A stretch of 64,000 nucleotides of DNA from NCBI GenBank assembly GCA_028285595.1, contig JANQOW010000088.1, positions 91,730-155,729 on the forward strand, given 5' to 3'. Under the pieces are notes generated by a model. It was not told the origin of the DNA and did no database searches. It saw only the letters and a list, made by a program, of their open reading frames with translations. The stretch comes from Hyphomicrobiales bacterium. Its GTDB lineage: Bacteria; Pseudomonadota; Alphaproteobacteria; Rhizobiales; CAJQND01. The position numbers and the translations under genes are program-made. Below are positions 1 through 8,663 of this stretch, in pieces; position 1 is the first letter of the stretch, and every line of letters starts with the position of its first letter.

Positions 1-2996
1 TCAGGCTCAAAATACTTCTGGAATCAGCGCGTTCAAACGCACACCTGATCACCACGGTCCAAAACTTCTATTCCAAAGAGGTTGTTGCCCGGGTCGCTGA
101 CGTGGACACGGTTAAGGTGAGCCATGATTTTCGGAACGCTCCGGCCACTATCCCTCTGCCGGCAACCTTGATGATTGAGCTCGCCAAGGAATTCACGGCA
201 AGCGGTGCCCAGTCCAGCTTCCGATTAATCAGCGACTACCCCTTTCCCGCTCGTCAACCCCGAACCCTCTCTGCCTTTGACAAGGAGGCACTCGCCGCCT
301 TGGTGACGGGAACGCAAAATGAGTTCTTCGCTGACTCTGAACAGAACGGGACGGCGCAGTTCAACTATGCCACCCCGATCGTCATGAGCGAATCCTGCGT
401 TGCCTGCCATAACCGGCGCGGCGACTCGCCAAAGCGTGACTGGAAAGTGGGCGATGTGCGCGGGGCATTGGTGGTGAGCCACTCCGGCGCCGTGCGGGCG
501 GGCATCATGCCCGGCAGCTTGATGCAAATCTCGCTGCTGCTCGTGTTGGTGTTCCTGATGACAACCGCGCTGTTGGCGCAACTCATCTTGCGCTATCGCA
601 AGGTACACCGCGAAGTCCAGGATCTGGCCGTCTCCGCTGTCAAACAGAATGAGGCCCTGGAGAAGGCGCGTCAAGCCGCGCAGGCAAGCGAGGCGCGCCT
701 GACCGATGCGATCGAAGCACTGCCGGATGGTTTTGTGCTGTACGACAAAGATGACCGGCTGGTGGTGAGCAATGAGAAGTACCGGCAAATCTATAGGGCC
801 AGCTCTGACTACATCAAAAAGGGCGTGAGCTTTGAAGAGATCATCCGAAAAGGGGCAGAAGCTGGCCAGTACGATATTCCCGATGGTGACCTTGAAGGTT
901 GGGTGGCCGAGCGGCTGAGGGCACACCGGGCCAAGAGCGGCATGGTGGAACAGCATCTCGGCGATGGCCATTGGTTGCGCATCATCGAACGGGGCACCAA
1001 TGATGGTGGCACGGTTGGGTTTCGGGTGGACATATCCGAACTGAAAGCCCGTGAGCACACCTTGAGACGCAGTGAAGAGCAGCTCAAGACCACGGTGAGG
1101 TCGGCGCTCGATGCCATCATCGTCATCGATGAGAAAGCAGAGATCATTGAGTTTAACCCGGCCGCAGAGCAGATCTTCGGCTTTAAGCGCGCCGACGTGG
1201 TGGGCAAGCTCATGGCCGATTACATCGTGCCGGAGCGTTACCGCGATGCCCATGCGGCCGGTATCAAGAAACTGCTGGAGACCGGTGAGGGCCCCTTGCT
1301 GGGGCAGCGTATTGAGATCGAGGCACTGCACGCCGAGGGTCATGAGTTCGTGATGGAGCTCGCGATCCAGCAAGCCGAGGGGCCTGATGGCCCGATCTTC
1401 ATCGGCTATGCCCGCGATGTGACCGAGCAGAAGGCCGCTGAAGAACAGATCCTTTTGGAGAAAGAGCGCGCCGAGGTGGCCAACCGGGCGAAGGCGAGCT
1501 TCCTGGCCATGATGAGCCACGAAATTCGCACACCACTCAATGGGGTTTTGGGCATTCTTGGCCTGCTGCGCGATGACCGCAGCAAGCAGGAACAGAAGAA
1601 GCTCATCCGCACGGCGCGGGTTTCAGGCAAAGCGTTGCTGACGATCATTAACGACATTCTGGATTTCTCCAAACTGGAGGCGGGCCGGCTGGATTTGGAT
1701 GAAGGGGTGTTCTTGATCGATCCGTTGGTGAACGGCGTTGAAAGCCTGGTGGCGCATAGGGCCAAAGAAAATGGCGTGAGTTTAACGTTCTCCATCGATG
1801 ATGCGGTACCGGACGCTGTTTCAGGCGACGCGGGCCGGATCAGACAGATCTTGCTGAACCTGTGTTGGAACGCCATTAAGTTTTCCGAGGGCGGGAGCGT
1901 GCGGGTCTCCGTGGAGCAGCTCTCGACAGAGGGTGACCGCGCCACCATCAGGTTTACCGTCAAAGATGACGGCATCGGCATAGCTGATGAACATCACGAC
2001 GAACTTTTTGCGGAATTCTCCATGTTGGATGCCTCTTACTCGCGCAAGTTTGGTGGCACGGGGCTGGGCCTGGCCATTTCCAAATCGCTTGTTCAGAACA
2101 TGGGCGGGGAGATCGACTTCAACAGCAAGTTGGGGAAAGGCAGTACGTTCTGGTTTGATTTGCCACTGAAGATCGCAGAGGTGAAAGATGCCGTCTCCGA
2201 TGACGAGTTGGACAAGGAAGAAGATGCCCCCGCCGTCAGCAACTATCGCATTCTGCTGGCTGAGGACAACACCACCAACCAATTGGTCATTGGCAACATG
2301 CTGGAGCGCCTGGGCTGCCTCGTGGATATCGTGAGCAACGGTCTTGAGGTGTTGGATGCCGTGCAGAGCCGGCCCTATGACATCGTGCTCATGGATGTGT
2401 CCATGCCGGAGATGGATGGGCTGGAAGCCACAAAGCAAATCCGCCAGTTGGACGGAAAAGTAGGCAAAATTCCGATCATTGCGCTCACGGCCTACGCACT
2501 TGATGAGGATCGGCAAACTGCCTTTGCGGCTGGTATGGACGAGTTTGTGTCCAAACCCGTATCACGCATCGAACTGGCCCGGGCGATCGCCCGTCAGGGC
2601 GAGGCGCGCAAGAACGGTACGGCTGTGGAGCGGCCCGATGCGGAGACGGCAGACTATTTCGACATGGGCGTCTTCAACGCCGTGGTGGGGGGTATGGGGG
2701 CTGAGACGCGCGATAAGGCCCTGGCGGCCTTTTCCAGTGAACTGAGCGCATATGGTGAGCGGGTGGCGCAGGCCGCCCAGGCGGGTGATCTGGACGATCT
2801 TGAGAAGGTCAGCCACCTGATCAAGGGCATAGCCGGCACATTCGGCGCCGGCGCGCTGCAGCAAGCGGCCACCAGGGTCAACGACAATGCCCGCAGCAAC
2901 AAGTCGGCGAAGGCATTTACCCAAGCAAAAGATTTAAGCAAGCTCTGTGCGCTAACACTAGAGGCGCTGACGGCGATGAACACGCTCGTCGACTGA
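1..2996 (+). CDS. Hybrid sensor histidine kinase with periplasmic heme-binding (Tll0287/DUF3365-like) domain, 5' truncated by window
   Basis: The frame is open from base 3; a GTG at 102 is the first start-like codon in the window, but the residues before it (containing NFYSKEVVARV) look like part of the sensor domain, so the gene begins upstream of the window. Numbering from the GTG: a CVACH c-type heme motif at about 99-103 within a Tll0287/DUF3365-like domain, a membrane helix at about 142-163, two PAS domains (about 200-315 and 326-445), HisKA with the phospho-acceptor His near 473 (SHEIRTPLN), HATPase with N and G boxes (GGTGLGLAIS), a receiver domain (LMDVSMPEMDG) and a C-terminal Hpt domain (SHLIKGIAGTFG). 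It should autophosphorylate in response to a redox, gas or ligand signal at the heme domain. The response regulator 32 bp downstream is the likely partner. Domain assignment is secure; the signal is inferred. Confidence 0.9.
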   Translation, partial: RLKILLESARSNAHLITTVQNFYSKEVVARVADVDTVKVSHDFRNAPATIPLPATLMIELAKEFTASGAQSSFRLISDYPFPARQPRTLSAFDKEALAALVTGTQNEFFADSEQNGTAQFNYATPIVMSESCVACHNRRGDSPKRDWKVGDVRGALVVSHSGAVRAGIMPGSLMQISLLLVLVFLMTTALLAQLILRYRKVHREVQDLAVSAVKQNEALEKARQAAQASEARLTDAIEALPDGFVLYDKDDRLVVSNEKYRQIYRASSDYIKKGVSFEEIIRKGAEAGQYDIPDGDLEGWVAERLRAHRAKSGMVEQHLGDGHWLRIIERGTNDGGTVGFRVDISELKAREHTLRRSEEQLKTTVRSALDAIIVIDEKAEIIEFNPAAEQIFGFKRADVVGKLMADYIVPERYRDAHAAGIKKLLETGEGPLLGQRIEIEALHAEGHEFVMELAIQQAEGPDGPIFIGYARDVTEQKAAEEQILLEKERAEVANRAKASFLAMMSHEIRTPLNGVLGILGLLRDDRSKQEQKKLIRTARVSGKALLTIINDILDFSKLEAGRLDLDEGVFLIDPLVNGVESLVAHRAKENGVSLTFSIDDAVPDAVSGDAGRIRQILLNLCWNAIKFSEGGSVRVSVEQLSTEGDRATIRFTVKDDGIGIADEHHDELFAEFSMLDASYSRKFGGTGLGLAISKSLVQNMGGEIDFNSKLGKGSTFWFDLPLKIAEVKDAVSDDELDKEEDAPAVSNYRILLAEDNTTNQLVIGNMLERLGCLVDIVSNGLEVLDAVQSRPYDIVLMDVSMPEMDGLEATKQIRQLDGKVGKIPIIALTAYALDEDRQTAFAAGMDEFVSKPVSRIELARAIARQGEARKNGTAVERPDAETADYFDMGVFNAVVGGMGAETRDKALAAFSSELSAYGERVAQAAQAGDLDDLEKVSHLIKGIAGTFGAGALQQAATRVNDNARSNKSAKAFTQAKDLSKLCALTLEALTAMNTLVD

Positions 2997-3028
2997 TGCA
3001 GATGTAGAATCTTTCTGAGAGATCTGGG

Positions 3029-4474
3029 ATGCCCATCTCGAAACAAAATGTACTGTTGGTTGAAGACGCTGTCTCGCTGGCGGTGGTCTACAAGGATTGG
3101 CTTGAGCGCGCCGGCTTTAGCGTTGACCATGTGGAAACCGGCAAAGCGGCTCTTGAGGCCCTGGAACAAGGCGGGCACCGGGCCATGCTACTGGACCTGA
3201 ACCTTCCTGATATGAGCGGGATGGACATTCTGAAACATGTTTCAGAACGCCAGATCTCCATCACCGTTGTTGTGGTCACGTCCAGTGGGTCTATCAAGAC
3301 CGCAGTTGATGCCATGCGGGCCGGCGCCTACGACTTCATCGTCAAACCGCCCGCAGAAGAGCGCATGGTCACGACGATCCGCAATGCGTGCGAGCGCGAG
3401 CAGTTGCATCAGGCCATCGCGGAGATTCGCAATGATTTCAACGACGGCAACTTCCATGGTTTCATCGGCAAGGCGCCCACCATGCTGGCCGTCTTCAAGA
3501 TGATTGAGAATGTCGCCCGCTCCAAGGCGACCGTATTCATCACCGGCGAGAGCGGTACTGGTAAGGAAGTCTGTGCGGAGGCCATTCACAATGCAGGGCC
3601 GCGCGCGGGCAAACCGTTTGTGCCACTGAACTGCGCGGCTATTCCCCGCGATCTCATTGAATCAGAGATTTTCGGTCACGTGAAGGGCGCCTTTACAGGT
3701 GCCACCGGGGACCGGGAGGGCGCAGCGGCGGCGGCAAATGGCGGAACGCTGTTCCTTGACGAGATTTGCGAGATGGACATTGACCTGCAAACCAAACTGC
3801 TGCGCTTCTTGCAGACCGGGACGGTCCAGCGGGTGGGCAGCGATACCGTGGCGCCGGTGGATGTGCGCGTGGTGTGCGCCACCAACAAAGATCCGCTTGA
3901 GGAGGTCGAGCAGGGCCGCTTCCGGGAAGATCTGTACTACCGGCTCCACGTACTGCCGATCCACCTGCCTCCTTTGCGCGAGCGGGATGCGGATGTGTTG
4001 GAGATCGCGCACCAGTTTCTTGAGAGTTTTTCCGTTGAAGAAGGAAAGGCCTTTGAAGCGTTCTCCGTGGATGCGGAGGACAAGCTCCTGGCCCATCAAT
4101 GGCCGGGCAATGTTCGCGAATTGCAAAACGTCGTGCGCAATGCGGTGGTGCTTCACGACGGCGCCATCCTGGAAGCAGAGATGATCAACCTTGGCGGGCC
4201 AAAGCGCTCGGCGCCGATTGAGCGCGATCGTGCGCAGCCTTCGGAGGCCGCACCGCCGCCGACGGGTTCGGCGTCCACAGCCACCGATGGGGCGGGCAAC
4301 AAGATTGTGCGCGTGGTGCTGGGCCGGCCTTACGCGGAGCTTGAACGGGATGTTGTGATGGCCACCTTCGATTATTGTGGCGGCAGCATTCCCAAAGCGT
4401 CCAAGGTGTTGAAAATGAGCCCCTCCACCCTCTATCGCAAGCGGGAGGACTGGACGCGCGGGGAGAGCGAATAA
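3029..4474 (+). CDS. NtrC-family sigma54-dependent response regulator (enhancer-binding protein)
   Basis: Full-length 481-aa protein. Receiver domain at 1-120 with phospho-acceptor Asp56 (LLDLNLPDMSG), sigma54-interaction AAA+ domain at about 145-385 with Walker A GESGTGKE, the sigma54-contacting GAFTGA loop, Walker B LFLDEI and the R-finger region, and a C-terminal Fis-type helix-turn-helix (SIPKASKVLKMSPSTLYRK). The family hydrolyses ATP to remodel RNA polymerase-sigma54 at -24/-12 promoters from upstream palindromic sites. It directly follows the hybrid kinase (32-bp gap), so the two likely form one phosphorelay. Four -24/-12-like promoters and seven copies of one palindrome lie in the polysaccharide genes downstream, which makes this protein their probable activator. 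The role recalls AlgB of Pseudomonas, but orthology is not established here. Confidence 0.92.
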   Translation: MPISKQNVLLVEDAVSLAVVYKDWLERAGFSVDHVETGKAALEALEQGGHRAMLLDLNLPDMSGMDILKHVSERQISITVVVVTSSGSIKTAVDAMRAGAYDFIVKPPAEERMVTTIRNACEREQLHQAIAEIRNDFNDGNFHGFIGKAPTMLAVFKMIENVARSKATVFITGESGTGKEVCAEAIHNAGPRAGKPFVPLNCAAIPRDLIESEIFGHVKGAFTGATGDREGAAAAANGGTLFLDEICEMDIDLQTKLLRFLQTGTVQRVGSDTVAPVDVRVVCATNKDPLEEVEQGRFREDLYYRLHVLPIHLPPLRERDADVLEIAHQFLESFSVEEGKAFEAFSVDAEDKLLAHQWPGNVRELQNVVRNAVVLHDGAILEAEMINLGGPKRSAPIERDRAQPSEAAPPPTGSASTATDGAGNKIVRVVLGRPYAELERDVVMATFDYCGGSIPKASKVLKMSPSTLYRKREDWTRGESE

Positions 4475-4479
4475 AAAGA

Positions 4480-4498
4480 GGCGGGCCAATGGCCCGCC
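4480..4498 (-). terminator. Rho-independent terminator for the manC-PMM unit
   Basis: Perfect 8-bp stem GGCGGGCC/GGCCCGCC with a 3-nt loop. Read on the minus strand it is followed by TCTTTTTATT, so it ends the leftward phosphomannomutase transcript. It lies between two converging genes and may also slow transcription from the response regulator, though the plus strand has no T-run after it. Confidence 0.75.
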
Positions 4499-4523
4499 AA
4501 GTTGGGGGCTGAGTGTGTGCAGC

Positions 4524-5282
4524 TTAAGACGCGTGGCGGTAGAGGCGCGTCACCGGGATGGTGCTGAGGCTCAGGTGCCGCCAGGTTTCCAGGAAGCCTT
4601 CAACCGAGACAATATCGTGGTTTGGCGAATCCGCTCGCAGCGCTTCGGCCAACGGATAGTCGTTGCCGCCAGGGGCCATCCGATCTCCGAAGAAGGTGAT
4701 GGGCAGACCCGGATGGTCCTGTTTCACAACACTGAGCGCCTTCGACTTGTTCCATCCCTTGGGCGCCACATCGATGCTGATTTCGCCGCCTGCTGAGGCC
4801 TCATACTCGGTGAAGGTTTCAACAAAGCGTTCGATAAACTTGCGCCGCTCACCTTCGCGTTGATCCCATTCAAAGTAGGCTTTGCGCGCTTCCCGGTCGG
4901 CGTTCCGGCCCACCACGCTGACGTTGAGCATGCCGGTGCGGAACTCAATGTGATTACCGAACCGGCTGGGATAATCGCTCAAGCTCACGAAGTCATCCAG
5001 GGCCTCGATCAGCAGCTTGGGAAACTGATGATCCAGCCGGTAGATCGCATTGCCGTCGGCCCAGAGCTCCGCTGCGGAGCAACAGAACACGCCGCGGGCT
5101 CTGGCAATTATGGACTTGGGCAACTGCTCTTGCAGTTTCGGCAGATCACTGCCGGAGACCAGGTAGACCATGTGGCGATCGCAAAACCGTTGGAAGAAAT
5201 CTCCAAAATCGTTGTCGATCGGCTTGCGCGGGTCGGTCAGGGTGCCGTCCACATCGAACATGTATATACGTGATGTCATCAT
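4524..5282 (-). CDS. Phosphomannomutase, eukaryote-type HAD family
   Basis: 252 aa. HAD motif I FDVDGTLT with nucleophile Asp10 and Asp12, a serine motif (VSGSD) and the C-terminal PMM signature FFGDRMAPGGNDYP place it in the alpha-PMM family (interconverting mannose-6-phosphate and mannose-1-phosphate), rather than the AlgC/ManB phosphohexomutase family used in Pseudomonas alginate synthesis. The gene starts 6 bp after manC on the same strand, so the pair supplies GDP-mannose to the AlgD homologue at 16.6 kb. The start follows an AGGAGG-like ribosome site; ATG codons at 5282 and 5279 cannot be separated. Function is well supported by motifs and context. Confidence 0.88.
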   Translation of the reverse strand: MMTSRIYMFDVDGTLTDPRKPIDNDFGDFFQRFCDRHMVYLVSGSDLPKLQEQLPKSIIARARGVFCCSAAELWADGNAIYRLDHQFPKLLIEALDDFVSLSDYPSRFGNHIEFRTGMLNVSVVGRNADREARKAYFEWDQREGERRKFIERFVETFTEYEASAGGEISIDVAPKGWNKSKALSVVKQDHPGLPITFFGDRMAPGGNDYPLAEALRADSPNHDIVSVEGFLETWRHLSLSTIPVTRLYRHAS

Positions 5283-5288
5283 TGCCTC

Positions 5289-6743
5289 CTATGCCGCAAC
5301 GTCAGTCCCGGGCTCTTGCTCGCGCCCATAGATATCCTCAATCCGGACGATGTCGTCTTCGCCGAGGTAGGTGCCGTATTGAACTTCAATAATCTCCACG
5401 GGCTCCTCGGTGACGTTCTCAAGACGGTGCACCGCACCTTGCGGAATGAACACCTGCTCACACGGGCCAAGATCCATGACCTTGTCATCAACGGTCACGC
5501 GTGCAGTGCCTGACACAACCACCCAGTGCTCTGCGCGGTGGTGATGATATTGCAGCGACAGGCGGCCGCCGGAGTCCACGCGAATGCGCTTGACCTGATG
5601 GCTCTCGCCGCGGTCGATGGAGTCAAACCGGCCCCAGGGGCGATCCTCACCAAGATGCTTCTTGTGTTCGCCGCGTTGGTCTATTTGCATGCGTTCAACC
5701 AGCGATTTGACGGATTGCGTGTGGTCTTTGTGCGTCACCAGAACGGCATCATGATTGGCCACGACCACCACATCCTGCACCCCGGCAACGGCGACCATCG
5801 GCCCATCGGTCATAACCAGTGAGTTTCGGGTATTCACGGACACCACATCTCCTTCAATGACGTTGCCCCTTTCATCACGATTGCCGTGATTCCAATAGGC
5901 CTCCCAGGATCCCAGATCGCTCCAGCCGGGGTTCATGGGCACGATGGCCGCCCTGCGGGTGTGCTCCATCACGGCATAGTCAATCGAGATCTTCGCGATG
6001 CTGGAGAAATGGGCGCCGGCCAGGAGCAGCTTTAGGCCCATCCAATGGCCGTAGCTGACACTTTTGCGGATCTTGGCCAGGATCTCCGGGCAATGGGCCT
6101 CCATCTCCTCCAATATATCTTTGCGATTGAAGAGGAAGATGCCTGCATTCCAAGAGGTGGACGGATCGCGGATCAATTTGTTGGCAAGGGTTGCGCTGGG
6201 CTTTTCGATAAAGCGTCCGATGCGCGAAGCATGGAGGCTCAACTTCTCGCCACTGGCCTGGATGTAACCGTAGCCGGTCTCAGCATGGCTTGGTTTGATG
6301 CCGAACGTCACCAGGTAGGAATGATCCTGGATGACATCCACACCTGACTTGATTGCCCGCATAAAGGCTTCCTGGTCCTCGATCCAGTGATCGGAGGGCA
6401 GAACCAGACAGGGCTGATGTTCCGAGGTGTTTGAGGTCGCGATCAATGCGGCTGCGATTGCGGGCGCGGTGTCACGGCCCATGGGCTCGCAGATGATCGC
6501 ACGCGGGGCAATACCGCATTCGGCAAGCTGATGCTCAACCACTTGCCCAAAGGCCTTGCCGGTCACAACGATGGGCGCGGTAAAGCGCTTCGGATCAGAT
6601 ACCCTCTTGGCCGTCACTTGGAACAGGCTTTCGCCGTTCATCAAGCGGCAGAACTGCTTTGGGGTCTCTTCGCGCGAGACGGGCCACAGCCGCGTCCCCG
6701 CGCCGCCAGCAAGGATGATGGGGGTGATCAAATGCGTTTTCAT
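5289..6743 (-). CDS. manC: Mannose-1-phosphate guanylyltransferase / mannose-6-phosphate isomerase
   Basis: Bifunctional AlgA/ManC type, 484 aa. The N-terminal nucleotidyltransferase carries the pyrophosphorylase signature GGAGTRLWPVSRE and PKQF; the C-terminal type II phosphomannose isomerase cupin shows RPWGRFD and the metal-binding run LSLQYHHHRAEHW. It makes GDP-mannose. The chosen ATG at 6743 is preceded by AAAGGAGC; a longer reading to 6812 lacks a ribosome site and would extend into the promoter. It is first in a two-gene unit with phosphomannomutase. A -24/-12-like element at 6797-6810 lies about 55-65 bp upstream, and the shared palindromes at 6924-6967 are further upstream, divergent from the alg44-like gene. 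Confidence 0.93.
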   Translation of the reverse strand: MKTHLITPIILAGGAGTRLWPVSREETPKQFCRLMNGESLFQVTAKRVSDPKRFTAPIVVTGKAFGQVVEHQLAECGIAPRAIICEPMGRDTAPAIAAALIATSNTSEHQPCLVLPSDHWIEDQEAFMRAIKSGVDVIQDHSYLVTFGIKPSHAETGYGYIQASGEKLSLHASRIGRFIEKPSATLANKLIRDPSTSWNAGIFLFNRKDILEEMEAHCPEILAKIRKSVSYGHWMGLKLLLAGAHFSSIAKISIDYAVMEHTRRAAIVPMNPGWSDLGSWEAYWNHGNRDERGNVIEGDVVSVNTRNSLVMTDGPMVAVAGVQDVVVVANHDAVLVTHKDHTQSVKSLVERMQIDQRGEHKKHLGEDRPWGRFDSIDRGESHQVKRIRVDSGGRLSLQYHHHRAEHWVVVSGTARVTVDDKVMDLGPCEQVFIPQGAVHRLENVTEEPVEIIEVQYGTYLGEDDIVRIEDIYGREQEPGTDVAA

Positions 6744-6796
6744 GTTCAGCTCCTTTTGACTGTGCGGCGGTGGTGCCGCGGTTTGGCAATGCAGTC

Positions 6797-6810
6797 GCAA
6801 GAGCTTGGCC
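6797..6810 (-). promoter_or_regulatory. manC: Putative sigma54 (-24/-12) promoter of manC
   Basis: On the minus strand the sequence reads TTGGCCAAGCTCTTGCG: GG and GC are separated by exactly 10 bases and the TGGC/TTGC elements match the RpoN consensus. The predicted start of transcription is near 6785, about 40 bp before the manC ATG. The two enhancer-like palindromes are centred about 146 and 175 bp upstream. Confidence 0.55.
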
Positions 6811-6923
6811 AACTTCCGATTTTGCGCTTCAGGGATTTCGCGAGAAGGCAGGCAACCCGCAGAAAACGGAAGTTTTCCAGAGCAACGCCCTCATTGCTGT
6901 CGTGTTTGGGGCCGCCATGCCAA

Positions 6924-6967
6924 TTTCGAATATTGAAAAGATCCCGGTTCGATTTTCGAAATTGAAA
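6924..6967. promoter_or_regulatory. Pair of enhancer-like palindromes (UAS), divergent manC / alg44-like region
   Basis: Two copies of the locus-specific palindrome: TTTCGAATATTGAAA (6924-6938) and TTTCGAAATTGAAA (6954-6967). Half-sites are TTTCGA and TTGAAA with a 2-3-bp spacer; centres are 29.5 bp apart. They lie about 106 and 76 bp upstream of the predicted rightward start and also upstream of the leftward manC promoter. The rest of the 312-bp gap (6744-7055) holds the two -24/-12 elements and no gene. Confidence 0.65.
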
Positions 6968-7009
6968 GGCCGAAAGTTCTCAGATCTGTCGATTTTTCTG
7001 CTGAAATGG

Positions 7010-7026
7010 TTGGCATGCCGATTGCT
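7010..7026 (+). promoter_or_regulatory. Putative sigma54 (-24/-12) promoter of the alg44-like/alg8-like unit
   Basis: TTGGCATGCCGATTGCT: GG at 7012-7013 and GC at 7024-7025 with the required 10-base gap, and TGGCA/TTGCT matching the consensus. Predicted transcription start is near 7037, 19 bp before the ATG at 7056. Confidence 0.65.
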
Positions 7027-7055
7027 CCTTTAGGGGCGAACCGGAGACACTCAAG

Positions 7056-8663
7056 ATGAAAGTCGTTCGAGAGCGTCCCTGCCAACGTCGGCACCACCGC
7101 GTCACCGCGCCGCTCGATGTGAGGCTGGGCGAAAGCAAGCACCACTACCGCGCCAGCAACTGGAGCCTGGGTGGGTTGCGCCTTGATGGCGTTGCGGCAC
7201 CCCTGCCCATGGCGGGCGATGAGATCCAACTCAATCTGGTTTTGCCCTTCCAGGGGTTTGACATTGGATTTGACCTTCACGCCCGCGTGGTGCGCACGCA
7301 AGACACAGACGGCACTGTCGCGTTTGAATTTACCGATGTGCCTGAACGCTCGCGCGATCTGATGTCTCATTTCATTGAGGATCTGATCCGCGGGCAAATG
7401 GGCACCTTTGAAGATGCCATCTGCCGGATCGATGTGCCTGTGACGCCGATCTCAACTGATCCGGATCCAAATCCCTCATCGGCTGTGCCTGTGCCCCGTT
7501 GGCCGCTCAAGACCATCCTGATGTCGGCCTTCTATATTCTCTTGGGCAGTGCTGTGTTCGGTTACGGTGGGCTCCTGGCGTATTCGTCGATGATGCGGTT
7601 GGAAGTACAAACCGCCGTTGTTTCGGTTCCCTTGCAGACGCTGAAGATGCCAGTGGATGGGGTTCTGTTGTCGATGCGGTATGGCTTGGGGGCGCGGGTG
7701 GAGCGGGGCGATCTGATTGCTGAGATCGAGGATCCCAAGCTTGCGGCGCAAATTGCAGCCGCCCAGAGTGCCTTGAAAGACGCCCAAGACCGTCACTTCC
7801 GATCCCAGGAGAAATATCGGATCGAAGCGGAAAGGCTGAAACTCTATCAGACCATCAACAAGACCGATCTGGACGTGGCCAAGGCTCGCCTGGCGGCCCG
7901 CCAGGTGGATCTCGCCGCTGCAGATGCCCATTTCCGGCGCATTGCCAAGCTGCACGGGGAAGGATTTGCCAACACCCAGAAGCTTGACGAGGCCAAAGCG
8001 CGCCAATTGCGGGCTGCAGCGGGCGTGCGCGAGCTGGAAGTGAAGGTTGCACAAACGGTCGCCATGCACGCCGTCTCCCACAAGCGCCATTACAACCACA
8101 AAGAATTCGTGGTGGATCTCGACATGTTGGCGCTGGAACTCGACGAGAGCCACAGTGAGTTGAAATCAGCAGAGCGCAAATTGGCCCTGTTGCAGGACAC
8201 CCAAAAGTCCCGCGCGATCAGGGCTCCCTTCAGCGGCCATGTTGTTTCTCTGCCCCAGGTTGCCGGCGTTAGCGTCGCCAAGGGGCAGACCGTTCTGGTG
8301 TTGGAGCAGGATGTGGCGCCAACGGTGACGGCGTATCTGGATCAAGACGAAATACTCAAAGTGGGCCTGGATGATGCGGCGAAAATCTTCCTCCCGGCCC
8401 TGAACCGTCATGTGCAGGCCCGGGTGATCGCAATCAATCGTCGGTCGGGCTATCTGGATCTCAAAGGGTCTCAGTACACCTGGAAAAGCAGTGGTGAGCG
8501 CACTGCGGCTGTGCAACTGAAACTTCTGGGCACGGCTTACCCTGAGCGTAAGATCTCTGCTGGGCTGCCGGCCGTGGTGATCTTTGACCGGCGCATTACC
8601 AACGATCTGGTTGCCAAGTTGACTTCGTTTACGGCCGCAATCACAGGCGGCAGCGATGCTTAA
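7056..8663 (+). CDS. Alg44-like polymerase co-subunit: PilZ domain plus HlyD-type membrane fusion protein
   Basis: 535 aa. An N-terminal PilZ domain (about 8-110) has the c-di-GMP-binding arginines (QRRHHR) and the NWSLGG motif; one membrane helix lies at about 150-178; then a lipoyl/HlyD-like domain flanked by long coiled coils (about 190-500). This is the architecture of Alg44, the inner-membrane c-di-GMP receptor that activates the Alg8 polymerase and reaches into the periplasm. Its 3' end overlaps the glycosyltransferase start by 8 bp, which fits a two-component synthase. Control by c-di-GMP is inferred from the intact motif. Start ATG at 7056 follows CCGGAGAC. Confidence 0.88.
   Translation: MKVVRERPCQRRHHRVTAPLDVRLGESKHHYRASNWSLGGLRLDGVAAPLPMAGDEIQLNLVLPFQGFDIGFDLHARVVRTQDTDGTVAFEFTDVPERSRDLMSHFIEDLIRGQMGTFEDAICRIDVPVTPISTDPDPNPSSAVPVPRWPLKTILMSAFYILLGSAVFGYGGLLAYSSMMRLEVQTAVVSVPLQTLKMPVDGVLLSMRYGLGARVERGDLIAEIEDPKLAAQIAAAQSALKDAQDRHFRSQEKYRIEAERLKLYQTINKTDLDVAKARLAARQVDLAAADAHFRRIAKLHGEGFANTQKLDEAKARQLRAAAGVRELEVKVAQTVAMHAVSHKRHYNHKEFVVDLDMLALELDESHSELKSAERKLALLQDTQKSRAIRAPFSGHVVSLPQVAGVSVAKGQTVLVLEQDVAPTVTAYLDQDEILKVGLDDAAKIFLPALNRHVQARVIAINRRSGYLDLKGSQYTWKSSGERTAAVQLKLLGTAYPERKISAGLPAVVIFDRRITNDLVAKLTSFTAAITGGSDA

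Noticed and set aside
225..1520. 431-codon minus-strand open frame opposite the hybrid kinase
   Set aside because: Antisense shadow: no domain features or ribosome site, while the plus strand encodes clear kinase domains.
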